Source of the DNA: Labilibaculum euxinicum | Lineage (GTDB): Bacteria; Bacteroidota; Bacteroidia; Bacteroidales; Marinifilaceae | Assembly (NCBI RefSeq): GCF_009795715.1 | Contig: NZ_WTCR01000004.1 | Coordinates: 310,001 to 374,000 of the forward strand | Reading direction: 5' to 3' | DNA: 64,000 bases | Shown: in pieces, positions 27,382-37,828 of the stretch | How the letters are laid out: each line of letters starts with the position of its first letter | How positions within the stretch are numbered: the first letter of the stretch is position 1 | Notes under the pieces: model-generated | What the model was told of the DNA's origin: nothing | The model's input: the letters and a program-made list of their open reading frames with translations, nothing else | Database searches by the model: none | Translations under genes and position numbers: made by a program

Positions 27382-30300
27382 ATTATCAAAAAATTTCTCA
27401 AAATATCAATTTGGACGCTTGTGGTTATCATTATGATACCCATTTTAACCTATTTGATATTCTTGAACAGTCGTGTACAAACTTATGCAAGCCAAAAAAT
27501 TGCCAATTATATTTCAGAACAAACAAACACTCCTGTCAGAATTGAAGGAGTTAACATCTCTCCCTTTAAAAGCATAATACTTAAAGGCCTTTATATTGAA
27601 GATTATCAGAAGGACACTTTGGTTTATGTGGGTAACCTGACAGCTAAAATTGATTCTTTTAATATCAAAAAACAAAAGATTTTCATCAACAAACTGACTT
27701 TAGACAAAGCCTATGTAAACCTTCGCGAAGATGAGAACAGATTATTTAACTATGATGTTTTTCTGGACTCATTATCGAGTGGTAAAAAAGGAAATACAAC
27801 TGACACAATTCAGAAATCATGGGAAATTACCGTTACTAACGTTGATCTTATCAATTCTCAGTTTGGATATAGCGCACCTGATACTATACCTCAGGAATTT
27901 GGCATGAATTATAACAATATTTATGTCTCAAGATTGAATCTTCAAGCCAGAAACATTCAAATTATTGGCGATTCGGTAGATTTTCAACTGCAGCATTTAA
28001 GCTGTATTGAAAAATCAGGATTCGAATTGAAAGATTTTACAGCCAAAACATGGATAACAAGTCATCAGTGGGGATTAAAAGATGTAAATATCACATCAGC
28101 AAACAGTAAGCTTAAAGCAGAGCATTTATATTTCAACTACGAGCCGGGCAAAGAATATTGGCAGCATTTTACTAAGAAAATGAAGCTGGATTTCCAATTA
28201 ATCTCCTCTCGGGTTAGTTTTTTAGATGTAGCTTATTTTAATAGTTTGCTCTTGGGATTTCGGGAGACAGGATTTCTTTCCGGGCATATTTACGGCACTG
28301 TTTACGATTTAAGAGGTCGTGATATTGATATTGTATATGGTGCAAATACGGTTCTTAAAGGACGATTTTATATGAATGGTCTTCCTTACTTAAAAGATGC
28401 TTATTTAGAAGCCGATTTTGAAGAACTCACAACTACAATTTCTGATATTGAAAAAGTTTACATTCCTGGTTATGAAAAAGAATTCTTTAATTTGCCTGAA
28501 TACTTCGACAATTTAGGCTTAATCCATTACAACGGTCAATTTAATGGTTTTTTAAATGACTTTGTTTTCTATGGAGATTTTAAAACTGAATTGGGAGAAA
28601 TAGAAACGGATATATTATTTAAACCCAACCCTGGAAGCAGCAGATTAAATTTTACGGGAGACATTAAAGCATCAAACTTCTATCTCGGAGGTTTAATTGA
28701 ACAGGAGAAAGTTGGAAATGTTTCCTTAAATGTTTCGGTAAACGGTTTTACTGAAACAAATACAACCCAAGGTAAAATGAAAGGAAATATTAGTAAAGTG
28801 GATTTCTACGATTACGAATATAAAAACCTTTCCTTAGATGGATTTTTCACTAATTCAAGCTTTGATGGTCAAATTTCTATTGAAGATCCGAATATAGGGT
28901 TTAATTTTACTGGTAACATTGATTTTTCAGAGGAAATTCCAACCATGAAATTTAGTTCTCATCTTCGTAATGCTAAACTTTTTCCCCTTCATTTAAATAC
29001 AAAAGATCCAAAATCAGAACTTAGCTTATCTCTGGATGCAAATTTTTCCGGAAGCGAATTTGATAACGCAAATGGTATTATTGAACTTACAAATACAGAA
29101 TACAAAAACAGTTTGGGGGAATTTGTTCTCAACAAATTTACAATTAACTCATTTTCCTCTCCAACGTTTAAACGAATCATCCTGAACTCGGATATTTCGG
29201 ATGCCAAAATAGAAGGAAATTATGAAATTGATCAATTAATTTCTTCTGTTGCGAACATGGCCTATGTCTATTTTCCAGCCTATGCTCCGGAAAAAGAATT
29301 TGTAAATACTGACAGTACAAATAATTTCAAATTCAAAATAGATTTAAAAGAAACAGAGCCCATTACAAAGCTTTTTTATCCAGATATTAAATTAGCTCCA
29401 AATACCAGCTTAACAGGAAGTTTAAATGCAAAAGAACAGTTAATCGAAATGCATTTTACTTCACCAATTCTTACAATACAAGATAAATCGTTTGAAGAAC
29501 TCAAATTAGATCTCTCTACCGATAATAAAGAGCTTGTTATAAAGGGACGTACAAATAAATTTAACTTTTCGGATCAATTTAGATTGTACAATCTTTCAGA
29601 AAAAATTACAGCCAGTAATAACAATATCAACTTGGATCTGCTTTGGAATAACTGGGATGCTGTTACCTACAGTGGTTTTGTTAGCGCCAAAGGGAGTGTC
29701 AAAAAGTCAAAAGAATCAGATCGTCCTGTCTGGAATATTAATTTACTTCCCAGCAGCATCATTATGGCCGATAGTATTTGGTCTATTCAACAATCCAACC
29801 TGATTATTGACAGCACAAGTTTTGCGATTGATAATTTCAGAATCAGCAGAGAGAATCAATATTTTGGCTTAGATGGAAAAATCTCCTCCAATCCTGCCGA
29901 CAGTATCAACTTTCAAATTCAGAACATTAGTTTAAAGAATTTAAATGATTTAACCCGAGAACAAAACATTGGAATTGATGGGACAGTTCGCGGCTACGTG
30001 CAAATTTCCGACTTTTATGGCGACAGATTATCCAACTCCAATCTCATGCTCGAGAATCTTGTTCTTAATAATGATACCTTAGGGAATTTCTACTTGATCA
30101 GCGATTGGGATAAGTTTGACAAAAAACTCTCATTTTCCTCATTTACTGATTACAACACTCATAAAGAGATTGATTTACACGGTAGTTACTTCCCCGAGTC
30201 GGACTCCCTGAATATGGATATTAATATTGATAAAATACGTCTGGGGTTATTAAATCCATACCTGCAGGAAAATATTTCCAACATAAAGGGTAATGCCTCT

Positions 30301-31830
30301 GGTCACGTACATATAGAAGGTTCATCCAGTAAACCAAAATCGACAGGCTTTCTTAAATTGGAAGATGCAAGTTTCACAATAAACGAGCTGCAAACAACTT
30401 ATTCATGCAATGACAGCATTAAAATAACACCAACAGAGTTGCAGTTTAATCAATTTAAACTTATCGATTCAGATAAAAACTCAGCTATTATTTACGGAGT
30501 GATTTCTCATGAGCAATTCAACAACTTCAATTTAGACTTAGCTGTAAATGCACTTAATTTTAATGTCCTGAATACAAAACCGACTGATAACGAACTATTT
30601 TACGGACAAGCCAATGTTACCGGAATTACAACTCTGTTCGGTCCGGTGAATGATTTGGATATTGAGGCGAGAGTGAAAACAAATAAAAACACCAAATTAT
30701 ATGTTCCTCTTAACAACAGCGGAGATATCGAAGAAAGTAATTTTATCACCTTTGTTAATTCAAATTTGAATGCTGATTCAAATTTGGAAGAAGAATACAA
30801 AATTGATCTATCAGGTATCCGATTAAACTGCGATTTGGAAATTACTCCGGAAACTGAAGTTCAAATTATATTTGACTCGAAAATTGGTGATGTTTTAAAA
30901 GCCAAAGGAGGAGGAAATTTAAAACTGCAAATTGACACCAAGGGCGATTTTAAAATTTTTGGAGATTATACAATTCAAACAGGTAGTTACCTTTTCACCT
31001 TACAAAATGTCATCAATAAAAAGTTTGATTTAGCAAGCGGAGGAAACATCAAATGGGACGGTGACCCTTACAACGCAACACTTAATATTGATGCAGTATA
31101 TAGTGTTAAAACAACATTGTACGATCTGCTTTTAAATACTCCTTACATTGATAATTCCAAGAAGATTCCTGTTGATTGTAATATGAACTTAAGCCAGAAT
31201 CTTGAAAATCCGCTTATTCGCTTTGATATTAATTTCCCTACTTTGGATCAGCAAACACAAAGTATTCTGGAAGGCCTGTTTTCAACTGAAGATGAAATGA
31301 ATAAGCAGATTTTATCCTTACTTGTTTTAAACCGGTTTTTTACTCCCGAATACCTGCGATCCACTGATCCTGATTTTGAAAATAAAAATTCCAGCTATGC
31401 CGTTGGAGTTACCGCAAGCGAAATGCTTTCCAATCAACTATCAAACTGGCTTAGTAAAATCAGTAACGATTTTGATATTGGTGTAAGTTACCGACCCGGA
31501 GACAATCTGACCAGTGATGAGATTGATCTGGCTCTGTCCACACAGGTTTTTGACGACAGGGTAACTATTAATGGAAATATTGGAACGGGAAATAATCAGA
31601 CTAGCAATAATGATATTGTTGGTGATGTTGATGTAAACTTCAGATTGGACAAAAAAGGGAAATTACAACTCAAAGCTTTCACCCGTTCAAATGAATATTT
31701 GGTATACGAGGAAACGAGAAATACTCAAGGAATTGGTATTTTTTACAAAGAAGACTTCAACACGTTTTCCGGATTAGTAAAAAAATACCTCAATTTCCTC
31801 AAATCAAACAAAGGCAAAAAAGAAAACTAG
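27382..31830 (+). CDS. tamB: TamB-like envelope assembly protein (DUF490); start codon uncertain
   Basis: About 1480 residues. A single N-terminal helix anchors it to the inner membrane; the rest is repeated beta-strand that would form a hydrophobic groove spanning the periplasm, ending in the conserved C-terminal DUF490 region (GNIKWDGDPYNATLNIDAVY ... NQLSNWLSKISNDFDIGVSYRPGD). TamB-like proteins help insert outer-membrane proteins or move phospholipids. The first standard start codon is GTG at 27421, inside the helix; the sequence upstream (IIKKFLKISIWTLVV) has the expected N-terminus of the family, so I place the start at ATT 27382 tentatively. The in-frame stop at 27370-27372 limits the N-terminus. 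Confidence 0.85.
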   Translation: MIKKFLKISIWTLVVIIMIPILTYLIFLNSRVQTYASQKIANYISEQTNTPVRIEGVNISPFKSIILKGLYIEDYQKDTLVYVGNLTAKIDSFNIKKQKIFINKLTLDKAYVNLREDENRLFNYDVFLDSLSSGKKGNTTDTIQKSWEITVTNVDLINSQFGYSAPDTIPQEFGMNYNNIYVSRLNLQARNIQIIGDSVDFQLQHLSCIEKSGFELKDFTAKTWITSHQWGLKDVNITSANSKLKAEHLYFNYEPGKEYWQHFTKKMKLDFQLISSRVSFLDVAYFNSLLLGFRETGFLSGHIYGTVYDLRGRDIDIVYGANTVLKGRFYMNGLPYLKDAYLEADFEELTTTISDIEKVYIPGYEKEFFNLPEYFDNLGLIHYNGQFNGFLNDFVFYGDFKTELGEIETDILFKPNPGSSRLNFTGDIKASNFYLGGLIEQEKVGNVSLNVSVNGFTETNTTQGKMKGNISKVDFYDYEYKNLSLDGFFTNSSFDGQISIEDPNIGFNFTGNIDFSEEIPTMKFSSHLRNAKLFPLHLNTKDPKSELSLSLDANFSGSEFDNANGIIELTNTEYKNSLGEFVLNKFTINSFSSPTFKRIILNSDISDAKIEGNYEIDQLISSVANMAYVYFPAYAPEKEFVNTDSTNNFKFKIDLKETEPITKLFYPDIKLAPNTSLTGSLNAKEQLIEMHFTSPILTIQDKSFEELKLDLSTDNKELVIKGRTNKFNFSDQFRLYNLSEKITASNNNINLDLLWNNWDAVTYSGFVSAKGSVKKSKESDRPVWNINLLPSSIIMADSIWSIQQSNLIIDSTSFAIDNFRISRENQYFGLDGKISSNPADSINFQIQNISLKNLNDLTREQNIGIDGTVRGYVQISDFYGDRLSNSNLMLENLVLNNDTLGNFYLISDWDKFDKKLSFSSFTDYNTHKEIDLHGSYFPESDSLNMDINIDKIRLGLLNPYLQENISNIKGNASGHVHIEGSSSKPKSTGFLKLEDASFTINELQTTYSCNDSIKITPTELQFNQFKLIDSDKNSAIIYGVISHEQFNNFNLDLAVNALNFNVLNTKPTDNELFYGQANVTGITTLFGPVNDLDIEARVKTNKNTKLYVPLNNSGDIEESNFITFVNSNLNADSNLEEEYKIDLSGIRLNCDLEITPETEVQIIFDSKIGDVLKAKGGGNLKLQIDTKGDFKIFGDYTIQTGSYLFTLQNVINKKFDLASGGNIKWDGDPYNATLNIDAVYSVKTTLYDLLLNTPYIDNSKKIPVDCNMNLSQNLENPLIRFDINFPTLDQQTQSILEGLFSTEDEMNKQILSLLVLNRFFTPEYLRSTDPDFENKNSSYAVGVTASEMLSNQLSNWLSKISNDFDIGVSYRPGDNLTSDEIDLALSTQVFDDRVTINGNIGTGNNQTSNNDIVGDVDVNFRLDKKGKLQLKAFTRSNEYLVYEETRNTQGIGIFYKEDFNTFSGLVKKYLNFLKSNKGKKEN

Positions 31831-31993
31831 CCTTTATCAGCGGAAATGTGTTTTTAAATTGTAAGTTCAATGTTTTTCAGCAGAATTAGTTAGAGGTTTT
31901 TTTCTTTAATTACCTCGGATATTAAATAGCAAATATTGCTATATTAGCATCTTATCGAATAAAAATTAATTCACTCAAAAATAATCTATTACT

Positions 31994-33382
31994 ATGTTTA
32001 CACTAATGGTTGTGGTTTTTGTTCTCGGATATACAGCTATCGCTCTGGAACATCCCCTAAAAATTGACAAAGCAGCTTCTGCTCTATTAATCGGAGTTAT
32101 AACCTGGGTTCTTTACGTATTTGGAGGAGTAGATATTCTTTCCACCGGCGTTAGCAGAGCCTGGAATGAATATGTTGCAATAAACCCGAGTGCTGATTCT
32201 CATGAAGGAATGCTTGACTTTATTGTGCATCATGAGGTTCTTCATCATTTATCTGAAATATCAGCCATTCTCTTCTTCCTTTTAGGAGCAATGACAATTG
32301 TTGAAATCATAGATCAGCATCAAGGATTTAAAATTATTACGGACAAAATTAAAACAACAGACAGAGTTAAACTACTTTGGGTACTAAGTTTTTTAACCTT
32401 CTTCATGTCTGCAGCTTTGGATAATTTAACTACAACGATTGTAATGGTTGCCCTTATCCGTAAATTAATTTCGGCCAAAGAAAACCGTTGGTTTTTTGCA
32501 TCAATGGTTGTACTAGCTGCCAATGCAGGAGGTGCATGGTCTCCTATTGGCGATGTTACTACAATTATGCTTTGGATTGGAGGACAGGTAACTACACTAA
32601 GAATTATCACCGGAGTATTTCTGCCTTCTTTATTTACAATGCTTGTTCCACTTATCATTGTATCATTCTCAATGAAAGGAATCATTAAGCGTCCTACTGA
32701 TGTAAATGGGGATGAAAAAGAATACACTACACATAAGGAAAGAGTTTTCATTCTTTGTCTGGGTGTGTCAGCCTTACTATTTGTTCCTGTATTTAAAACC
32801 ATAACCCATTTACCTCCCTACCTTGGAATGTTATTTGGATTAGGTACAATGTGGGTGGTTACTGAAATTATGCATAAAAACAAGACTCATGAAGATAAGA
32901 GAAAACTAACTGTTATTGGGGTTCTTAAAAAAGTTGATGTACCTACTGTATTTTTCTTTTTAGGTATATTGTCAGCCGTATCAAGTTTACAATCCGCAGG
33001 GCATTTAGATATTCTAGCCAGATACATGGATGAAAATATTCATAACATTTACATTATCAACCTAATTATTGGAGTACTTTCATCTGTTGTGGATAATGTG
33101 CCATTGGTAGCAGGAGCGATGGGAATGTATTCTATTGAAGGTGCAGGAGCTGTAGGATATCTATCCAACTTTGTTCAGGATGGTCTATTCTGGGAATTCT
33201 TAGCTTATTGTGCTGGTACAGGAGGAAGTATCTTGATTATTGGATCTGCCGCCGGTGTTGCTGCTATGGGAATGGAAAAAATAGATTTTATCTGGTATTT
33301 GAAAAAGATTTCACTTCTGGCTTTAGCCGGATACCTTGCTGGTGCCGGAGTTTACTACCTCGAAGCAGTCTTATTGCATTAA
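31994..33382 (+). CDS. nhaD: NhaD-type Na+/H+ antiporter
   Basis: 462 residues with about 12 membrane helices, belonging to the ion-transporter superfamily. Family features include ALEHPLKIDKAASALLIG at the N-terminus, SAALDNLTTTIVMV, AANAGGAWSPIGDVTT and SSVVDNVPLVAGAMGMY, where Asp and Asn/Ser residues line the ion path. NhaD exchanges internal Na+ or Li+ for external protons and is common in marine and alkaliphilic bacteria. It is a single-gene transcript, ended by the hairpin at 33437-33472. Confidence 0.92.
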   Translation: MFTLMVVVFVLGYTAIALEHPLKIDKAASALLIGVITWVLYVFGGVDILSTGVSRAWNEYVAINPSADSHEGMLDFIVHHEVLHHLSEISAILFFLLGAMTIVEIIDQHQGFKIITDKIKTTDRVKLLWVLSFLTFFMSAALDNLTTTIVMVALIRKLISAKENRWFFASMVVLAANAGGAWSPIGDVTTIMLWIGGQVTTLRIITGVFLPSLFTMLVPLIIVSFSMKGIIKRPTDVNGDEKEYTTHKERVFILCLGVSALLFVPVFKTITHLPPYLGMLFGLGTMWVVTEIMHKNKTHEDKRKLTVIGVLKKVDVPTVFFFLGILSAVSSLQSAGHLDILARYMDENIHNIYIINLIIGVLSSVVDNVPLVAGAMGMYSIEGAGAVGYLSNFVQDGLFWEFLAYCAGTGGSILIIGSAAGVAAMGMEKIDFIWYLKKISLLALAGYLAGAGVYYLEAVLLH

Positions 33383-33436
33383 AATTAGAATTTCCTGTTT
33401 TTGTATCGAGAATCAAAAACAATAATATTAATTTAG

Positions 33437-33472
33437 CGAGATATAATATTCTGTATTATATCTCGTTTTTTT
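33437..33472 (+). terminator. Rho-independent terminator of nhaD
   Basis: A perfect 12-bp stem (CGAGATATAATA at 33437-33448, complement at 33454-33465) with a 5-nt loop is followed by seven T residues. Confidence 0.85.
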
Positions 33473-33503
33473 ATGTGTTAGATTTAACTTGAAAATAGTA
33501 AAT

Positions 33504-34214
33504 ATGAATTATCTTTTGATTTTAGCTGGGATTCAAACTGTGGCACAAAATGAAGCCTTACTTGAAGGACAAGGAACGGAAGCCACCGAAATTTCTCTTA
33601 ATTTTATCGATCTGGCCTTTAAAGGAGGATGGATTATGGTTCCAATCATAGTACTTTCGGGTATTGCGATGTACATTTTTTTTGAGAGATTCTATGCCAT
33701 ACGAAAAGCAACAAAAGTAGATTCAAATTTCATGAACAGAATCAGAGATTACATTCATGAAGGAAAAATGGATTCGGCATTAGCTCTTTGTGAGTCGAAT
33801 GACACTCCTGTATCAAAAATGATTTCGAAAGGAATTAAGCGAATTGGACGACCACTAAATGATGTTAATGCTGCCATTGAAAATATCGGTAATCTTGAGG
33901 TTTCTAAACTTGAAAAAAACCTGCCTACTCTTGCTACTGTTGCCGGTGCAGCTCCTATGATTGGATTCTTAGGTACTGTAATGGGTATGATTCAAGCTTT
34001 TTACGATATGTCTACTGCTGGTAATAATATTGATGTATCCCTTCTGTCGCACGGTATTTATACTGCAATGGTAACAACGGTTGCTGGTCTTATTGTTGGG
34101 ATAATTGCTTATTTTGCTTATAATATTTTGGTGGCAAAGGTTGAAAAAGTCGTTTTCACTATGGAGGCAACCACTACCGAATTTATGGATTTATTGAACG
34201 AACCAATTAAGTAA
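33504..34214 (+). CDS. exbB: ExbB/TolQ/MotA-type proton channel protein
   Basis: 236 residues starting at ATG 33504; an in-frame TTG 15 nt earlier is less likely. Three helices: GGWIMVPIIVLSGIAMYIFF, then ATVAGAAPMIGFLGTVMGMIQAFYD, then IYTAMVTTVAGLIVGIIAYFAYN. The GFLGTVMGM segment is the conserved ExbB/MotA motif. With ExbD it converts the proton gradient into torque for TonB. It is first of a three-gene operon (exbB-7 nt-exbD-9 nt-tonB). Confidence 0.92.
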   Translation: MNYLLILAGIQTVAQNEALLEGQGTEATEISLNFIDLAFKGGWIMVPIIVLSGIAMYIFFERFYAIRKATKVDSNFMNRIRDYIHEGKMDSALALCESNDTPVSKMISKGIKRIGRPLNDVNAAIENIGNLEVSKLEKNLPTLATVAGAAPMIGFLGTVMGMIQAFYDMSTAGNNIDVSLLSHGIYTAMVTTVAGLIVGIIAYFAYNILVAKVEKVVFTMEATTTEFMDLLNEPIK

Positions 34215-34221
34215 TTAGCTC

Positions 34222-34614
34222 ATGGCATTAAAAACCAGAAACAAGGTAAATCCTAATTTTAGTATGTCATCAATGACAGATATTGTGTTCTTGTTGCTTA
34301 TATTCTTTATGGTAACATCAACCCTTATCGCACCAAACGCACTAAAATTACTCTTGCCGCAAAGTAAAAATCAAACTTCGGCAAAACCAATAACTACAGT
34401 TTCTATCGATAAGAAGTTTAACTTTTTTATTGAAACCACTCCTATTCCATTTTCTCAACTTGAAAATCGTTTGCAAAAACGTTTGGCCAGAGAAGAGGAT
34501 CCAACCATCTCATTGCATGTTGATAAATCTGTACCTATGGAGCAAGTTGTTAGGGTAATGAATATTGCGAAAAACAACAAGTACAAGTTAATATTGGCAA
34601 CAAGAGCTAAATAA
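34222..34614 (+). CDS. exbD: ExbD/TolR-type protein
   Basis: 130 residues. A single N-terminal helix (about 14-35) contains the protonatable Asp in SSMTDIVFLLLIFFMVTS, followed by a periplasmic beta-alpha domain with the usual LHVDKSVPMEQVVRVMNIAK. It is the stator partner of ExbB and lies 7 nt downstream of it. Confidence 0.93.
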   Translation: MALKTRNKVNPNFSMSSMTDIVFLLLIFFMVTSTLIAPNALKLLLPQSKNQTSAKPITTVSIDKKFNFFIETTPIPFSQLENRLQKRLAREEDPTISLHVDKSVPMEQVVRVMNIAKNNKYKLILATRAK

Positions 34615-34623
34615 TTTTATTAA

Positions 34624-35571
34624 ATGAGTAATTCTAAAGGTAAACGAATTGGGTTTGTTGGGACTATAATTTTCCACATTGGATTACTTGCTATACTATT
34701 TTATCTAGGCTTTCATACGCCACTTCCTCTGCCGGAAGAAGAAGGTATTTTGGTGAATTTTGGGAATACAAATCAGGGATTAGGCAAAAAAGATCCGGCT
34801 CCTTCCCAGTCGACTCAAGCTGTTACTGCTGTTTCAAAACCTGCACCAAAACCACAGGTTTCTCAATTGAAACCGGAAAAATCAGCAAGTTCAGCCAACG
34901 AAAAAATTCTTACTCAAGACAGCGAAGAAGCTCCTTCTGTTCCTTCGACAAAGGAAATTGCGAAAAAAAAGGCTGAAGTTGAAAAAAATAAAAAAATAAA
35001 AGCGGAACAAGATCGACTGAAAAAAATCGAAACCGAAAAGAAACGGCTGGAAGAGATTAAACAACAACAGGAAGCCGAGGCTGAAAGACAACGTTTGGCT
35101 GAAATAGAGAAACTTAAAAAAGAAGAAGCGGAAAGACAGGAAAAAATTGCCAACATCAACAACAAGGCAAAAAACGTTTTTGGTCAGGGAACTTCCTCAA
35201 ATTCATCGCAGGGGAAAACATTTCCATCGGGTAATCAAGGTGATCCTAACGGATCTCCTGACTCCGATAATTACAGTGGTTCCGGATTAGGAAATAAAGG
35301 TGTTTCGTACGATTTAAAAGGCAGAAACTCTATGTCAATCCCTAAACCACAATACAACCTGCAAGAAAGCGGAAAAGTGGTAGTTGAAATAACTGTTGAC
35401 AGAAATGGTAAAGTTGTTAATGCACGACCAGGAATGCCAGGTTCTACAACCAGTAATTCTACTCTATTCGAAGCAGCCAGAAAGGCCGCAATGAAAGCCG
35501 TTTTCAATTCTGATCCAAAAGCTGCTGCATTTCAGCAAGGATCAATCACTTATCATTTTCAATTGGATTGA
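34624..35571 (+). CDS. tonB: TonB/TolA-like energy transducer with long coiled coil
   Basis: 315 residues. One N-terminal helix (about 10-30) is followed by a Pro/Ser-rich stretch, a Lys/Glu/Gln-rich coiled coil (about 105-175) that would span the periplasm, a Gly/Ser/Asn linker, and a C-terminal TonB/TolA fold (KVVVEITVDRNGKVVNARPGMPG). The long charged helix resembles TolA more than E. coli TonB, but similar proteins are normal in Bacteroidota. The gene is third in the exbBD operon. It ends 2 nt before the convergent permease gene. Confidence 0.85.
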   Translation: MSNSKGKRIGFVGTIIFHIGLLAILFYLGFHTPLPLPEEEGILVNFGNTNQGLGKKDPAPSQSTQAVTAVSKPAPKPQVSQLKPEKSASSANEKILTQDSEEAPSVPSTKEIAKKKAEVEKNKKIKAEQDRLKKIETEKKRLEEIKQQQEAEAERQRLAEIEKLKKEEAERQEKIANINNKAKNVFGQGTSSNSSQGKTFPSGNQGDPNGSPDSDNYSGSGLGNKGVSYDLKGRNSMSIPKPQYNLQESGKVVVEITVDRNGKVVNARPGMPGSTTSNSTLFEAARKAAMKAVFNSDPKAAAFQQGSITYHFQLD

Positions 35572-35572
35572 T

Positions 35573-36343
35573 TTATATCAATCCAAGCATTTCATAAACG
35601 CCAAGAAACTTGAGAGAGGCGAAAATAATTACCGCTAAAAGAATGTAACGGACAAATTTAGCTCCTAAACTAACAGCAAAATTAGCCGCAATATAAGCAC
35701 CAATCATATTTCCTGCAGCAAGAATTAAACCTATTTTGTAGTCAACTTGTCCGTTCATAACAAAAATGCCCAAAGCAAATGGAGTATAAAGAAGAACAAT
35801 AAATACCTTAATTGCATTTGCCTTAACAAGATCAAAACCTGCTCCCAACACCAATCCTGAAAGAAGAAAAAATCCAACCCCTGCTTGTATAAATCCACCA
35901 TACAATCCTATAGAAAAGAAAATTACAATTTGTATTATACTAGGCTTAGATCGAATTAAACCAGCTTGTCCTTTCACCCACGCATCCGGTTTGTAAAGCA
36001 CAATAAAAAAGAGGAAAATTAGCAAGCCACCAATGGTCTTCTGCATCATATCCTCATTGATTTCAACGGCCAGACCTGCTCCAATTACCGATCCGACAAT
36101 GGCAGGAAGCGCCAGCCATATCCCTTCTTTAAAGGAAAAAACTTTTTGTTTTTTAAAACTACTGACCCCAACAATATTCTGCATTAAAATGGCAATTCTA
36201 TTGGTTCCGTTGGCAACATTTGCAGGAAGTCCCATAAACATCAACATAGCCAGGCTTATAATTGATCCACTACCCGCAAGCGTATTTAGAAACCCACAAA
36301 AAACGCCGACAATTACAATTAAAATATAATAATACCACTCCAT
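35573..36343 (-). CDS. TSUP-family permease (TauE/SafE sulfite exporter-like)
   Basis: 256 residues with about eight helices in two repeats. The first repeat contains AGSGSIISLAMLMFMGLPANVANGTNRIAI, typical of TSUP proteins; the second begins GGFIQAGVGFFLLSGLV. The family moves sulfite, sulfoacetate, thiosulfate or other anions; substrate is not determinable. It is convergent with the TonB gene and monocistronic as far as seen. Confidence 0.88.
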   Translation of the reverse strand: MEWYYYILIVIVGVFCGFLNTLAGSGSIISLAMLMFMGLPANVANGTNRIAILMQNIVGVSSFKKQKVFSFKEGIWLALPAIVGSVIGAGLAVEINEDMMQKTIGGLLIFLFFIVLYKPDAWVKGQAGLIRSKPSIIQIVIFFSIGLYGGFIQAGVGFFLLSGLVLGAGFDLVKANAIKVFIVLLYTPFALGIFVMNGQVDYKIGLILAAGNMIGAYIAANFAVSLGAKFVRYILLAVIIFASLKFLGVYEMLGLI

Positions 36344-36492
36344 AATTTTATCTTTTTTAGGCGTTTAAACTAAATATAAAAATTGAAACAAAACATGTTA
36401 AAAAACAAAATACTTTTTAGAAATTAATCTGATTAAACATATTGATCATAAATAGAAAACCAATAGTTGCGAAACATTTCTCAGAATCTTAA

Positions 36493-36525
36493 ACAAAAAA
36501 AAGAGGAGAATCAAATCCTCCTCTT
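36493..36525 (-). terminator. Terminator of glyA
   Basis: Arms AAGAGGAG (36501-36508) and CTCCTCTT (36518-36525) with a 9-nt loop; the A run at 36495-36502 gives a T tract after the stem on the minus strand, 20 nt past the glyA stop. Confidence 0.75.
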
Positions 36526-36547
36526 CTACTATATTTGTGATATAATC

Positions 36548-37828
36548 CTACCAAGCAAACATTGGTCGCTCACACATCATCTCATTTACGCGCTCACGAA
36601 CAGAAGCGATAACCTCTTCGCTTTCGATATTACTAATTACCTCATCAATCATTTGAACGATAATTGGCATGTGCTCCTCCTTTAAACCACGAGTTGTAAT
36701 TGCAGGAGTTCCGACACGCAAACCGGATGTTGCAAATGGAGAACGAGTATCAAATGGAACCATATTTTTATTAATTGTAATATCAGCCTGCACCAATACA
36801 TTTTCCACTTTCTTACCAGAAATTTCAGGGAATTTAGAACGAAGATCAACCAACATTGAGTGGTTATCTGTTCCACCAGAAATAACTTTATATCCTAATT
36901 TCATAAATTCTGCTGCCATTACCTTTGCATTTTTCTGCATTTGAATAGCGTACTCTTTATATGAATCGGTTAAAGCCTCACCAAAAGCAACCGCTTTAGC
37001 AGCAATAACATGCTCAAGAGGTCCGCCTTGTTGTCCTGGGAATACAGCAAAATTTATTACCTGAGACATCATTTTCACTTCCCCTTTTGGAGTTGTTTGT
37101 CCCCAAGGATTCTCAAAATCTTTTCCCATCAAAATCAATCCTCCACGTGGTCCGCGAAGAGTTTTATGAGTTGTTGTAGTCACAATGTGACAGTAAGGAA
37201 TTGGATTGCTAAGTAACCCTTTTGCAATTAATCCTGCAGGGTGAGCGATATCCGCCATAAGCAAACAACCTACCTTATCTGCAATTTCACGCAAACGAAC
37301 AAAATCCCAATCGCGGGAATAAGCAGATGCTCCGGCAACAATCATTTTTGGTTTGTGTTCCAAAGCCAACTGCTCTAATTCATCGTAATCTACTGTACCT
37401 GTTTCCTCTTTTACATGATAAGCAACAGGATTATACAAAGTACCGGAAAGATTTACCGGAGAACCGTGTGATAAGTGACCTCCATGTGATAAATCCAATC
37501 CCAAGAATGTATCTCCAGGTTGCATACATGCATAAAATACTGCTGCATTTGCCTGTGCTCCAGAGTGTGGCTGCACATTAGCATATTCTGCTCCGAACAA
37601 TTCACATGCTCTGTCAATAGCCAATTGTTCAGTTTGATCTACTATCTGACAACCACCATAATATCTCTTTCCTGGATATCCTTCAGCATATTTATTTGTC
37701 AGGCATGAGCCCATTGCGTCCATTACTTGCTGACTCACGAAGTTCTCAGAAGCAATTAGTTCAATACCATTCTTTTGACGTAGGTATTCCTGATCAATTA
37801 GGTCGAAAATTTGAATATCTCTTTCCAT
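36548..37828 (-). CDS. glyA: Serine hydroxymethyltransferase
   Basis: 426 residues, the usual bacterial length. A PLP-dependent type I fold enzyme that converts serine and tetrahydrofolate to glycine and methylene-THF. The PLP-binding Lys222 lies in [26 protein letters not shown] at the N-terminus and KRYYGGC are further family signatures. It is single-gene with a terminator directly downstream. Confidence 0.97.
   Translation of the reverse strand: MERDIQIFDLIDQEYLRQKNGIELIASENFVSQQVMDAMGSCLTNKYAEGYPGKRYYGGCQIVDQTEQLAIDRACELFGAEYANVQPHSGAQANAAVFYACMQPGDTFLGLDLSHGGHLSHGSPVNLSGTLYNPVAYHVKEETGTVDYDELEQLALEHKPKMIVAGASAYSRDWDFVRLREIADKVGCLLMADIAHPAGLIAKGLLSNPIPYCHIVTTTTHKTLRGPRGGLILMGKDFENPWGQTTPKGEVKMMSQVINFAVFPGQQGGPLEHVIAAKAVAFGEALTDSYKEYAIQMQKNAKVMAAEFMKLGYKVISGGTDNHSMLVDLRSKFPEISGKKVENVLVQADITINKNMVPFDTRSPFATSGLRVGTPAITTRGLKEEHMPIIVQMIDEVISNIESEEVIASVRERVNEMMCERPMFAW

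Noticed and set aside
27360-27545. Alternative frame (MHLIKK...) at the start of the TamB gene as a separate small gene
   Set aside because: It overlaps the TamB anchor in another frame and shows no feature; it is best read as a shadow frame.
34891-35165. Minus-strand frames opposite the TonB coiled coil
   Set aside because: Low-complexity Lys/Glu codons read backwards give Phe/Ser/Leu-rich frames; these are shadows.
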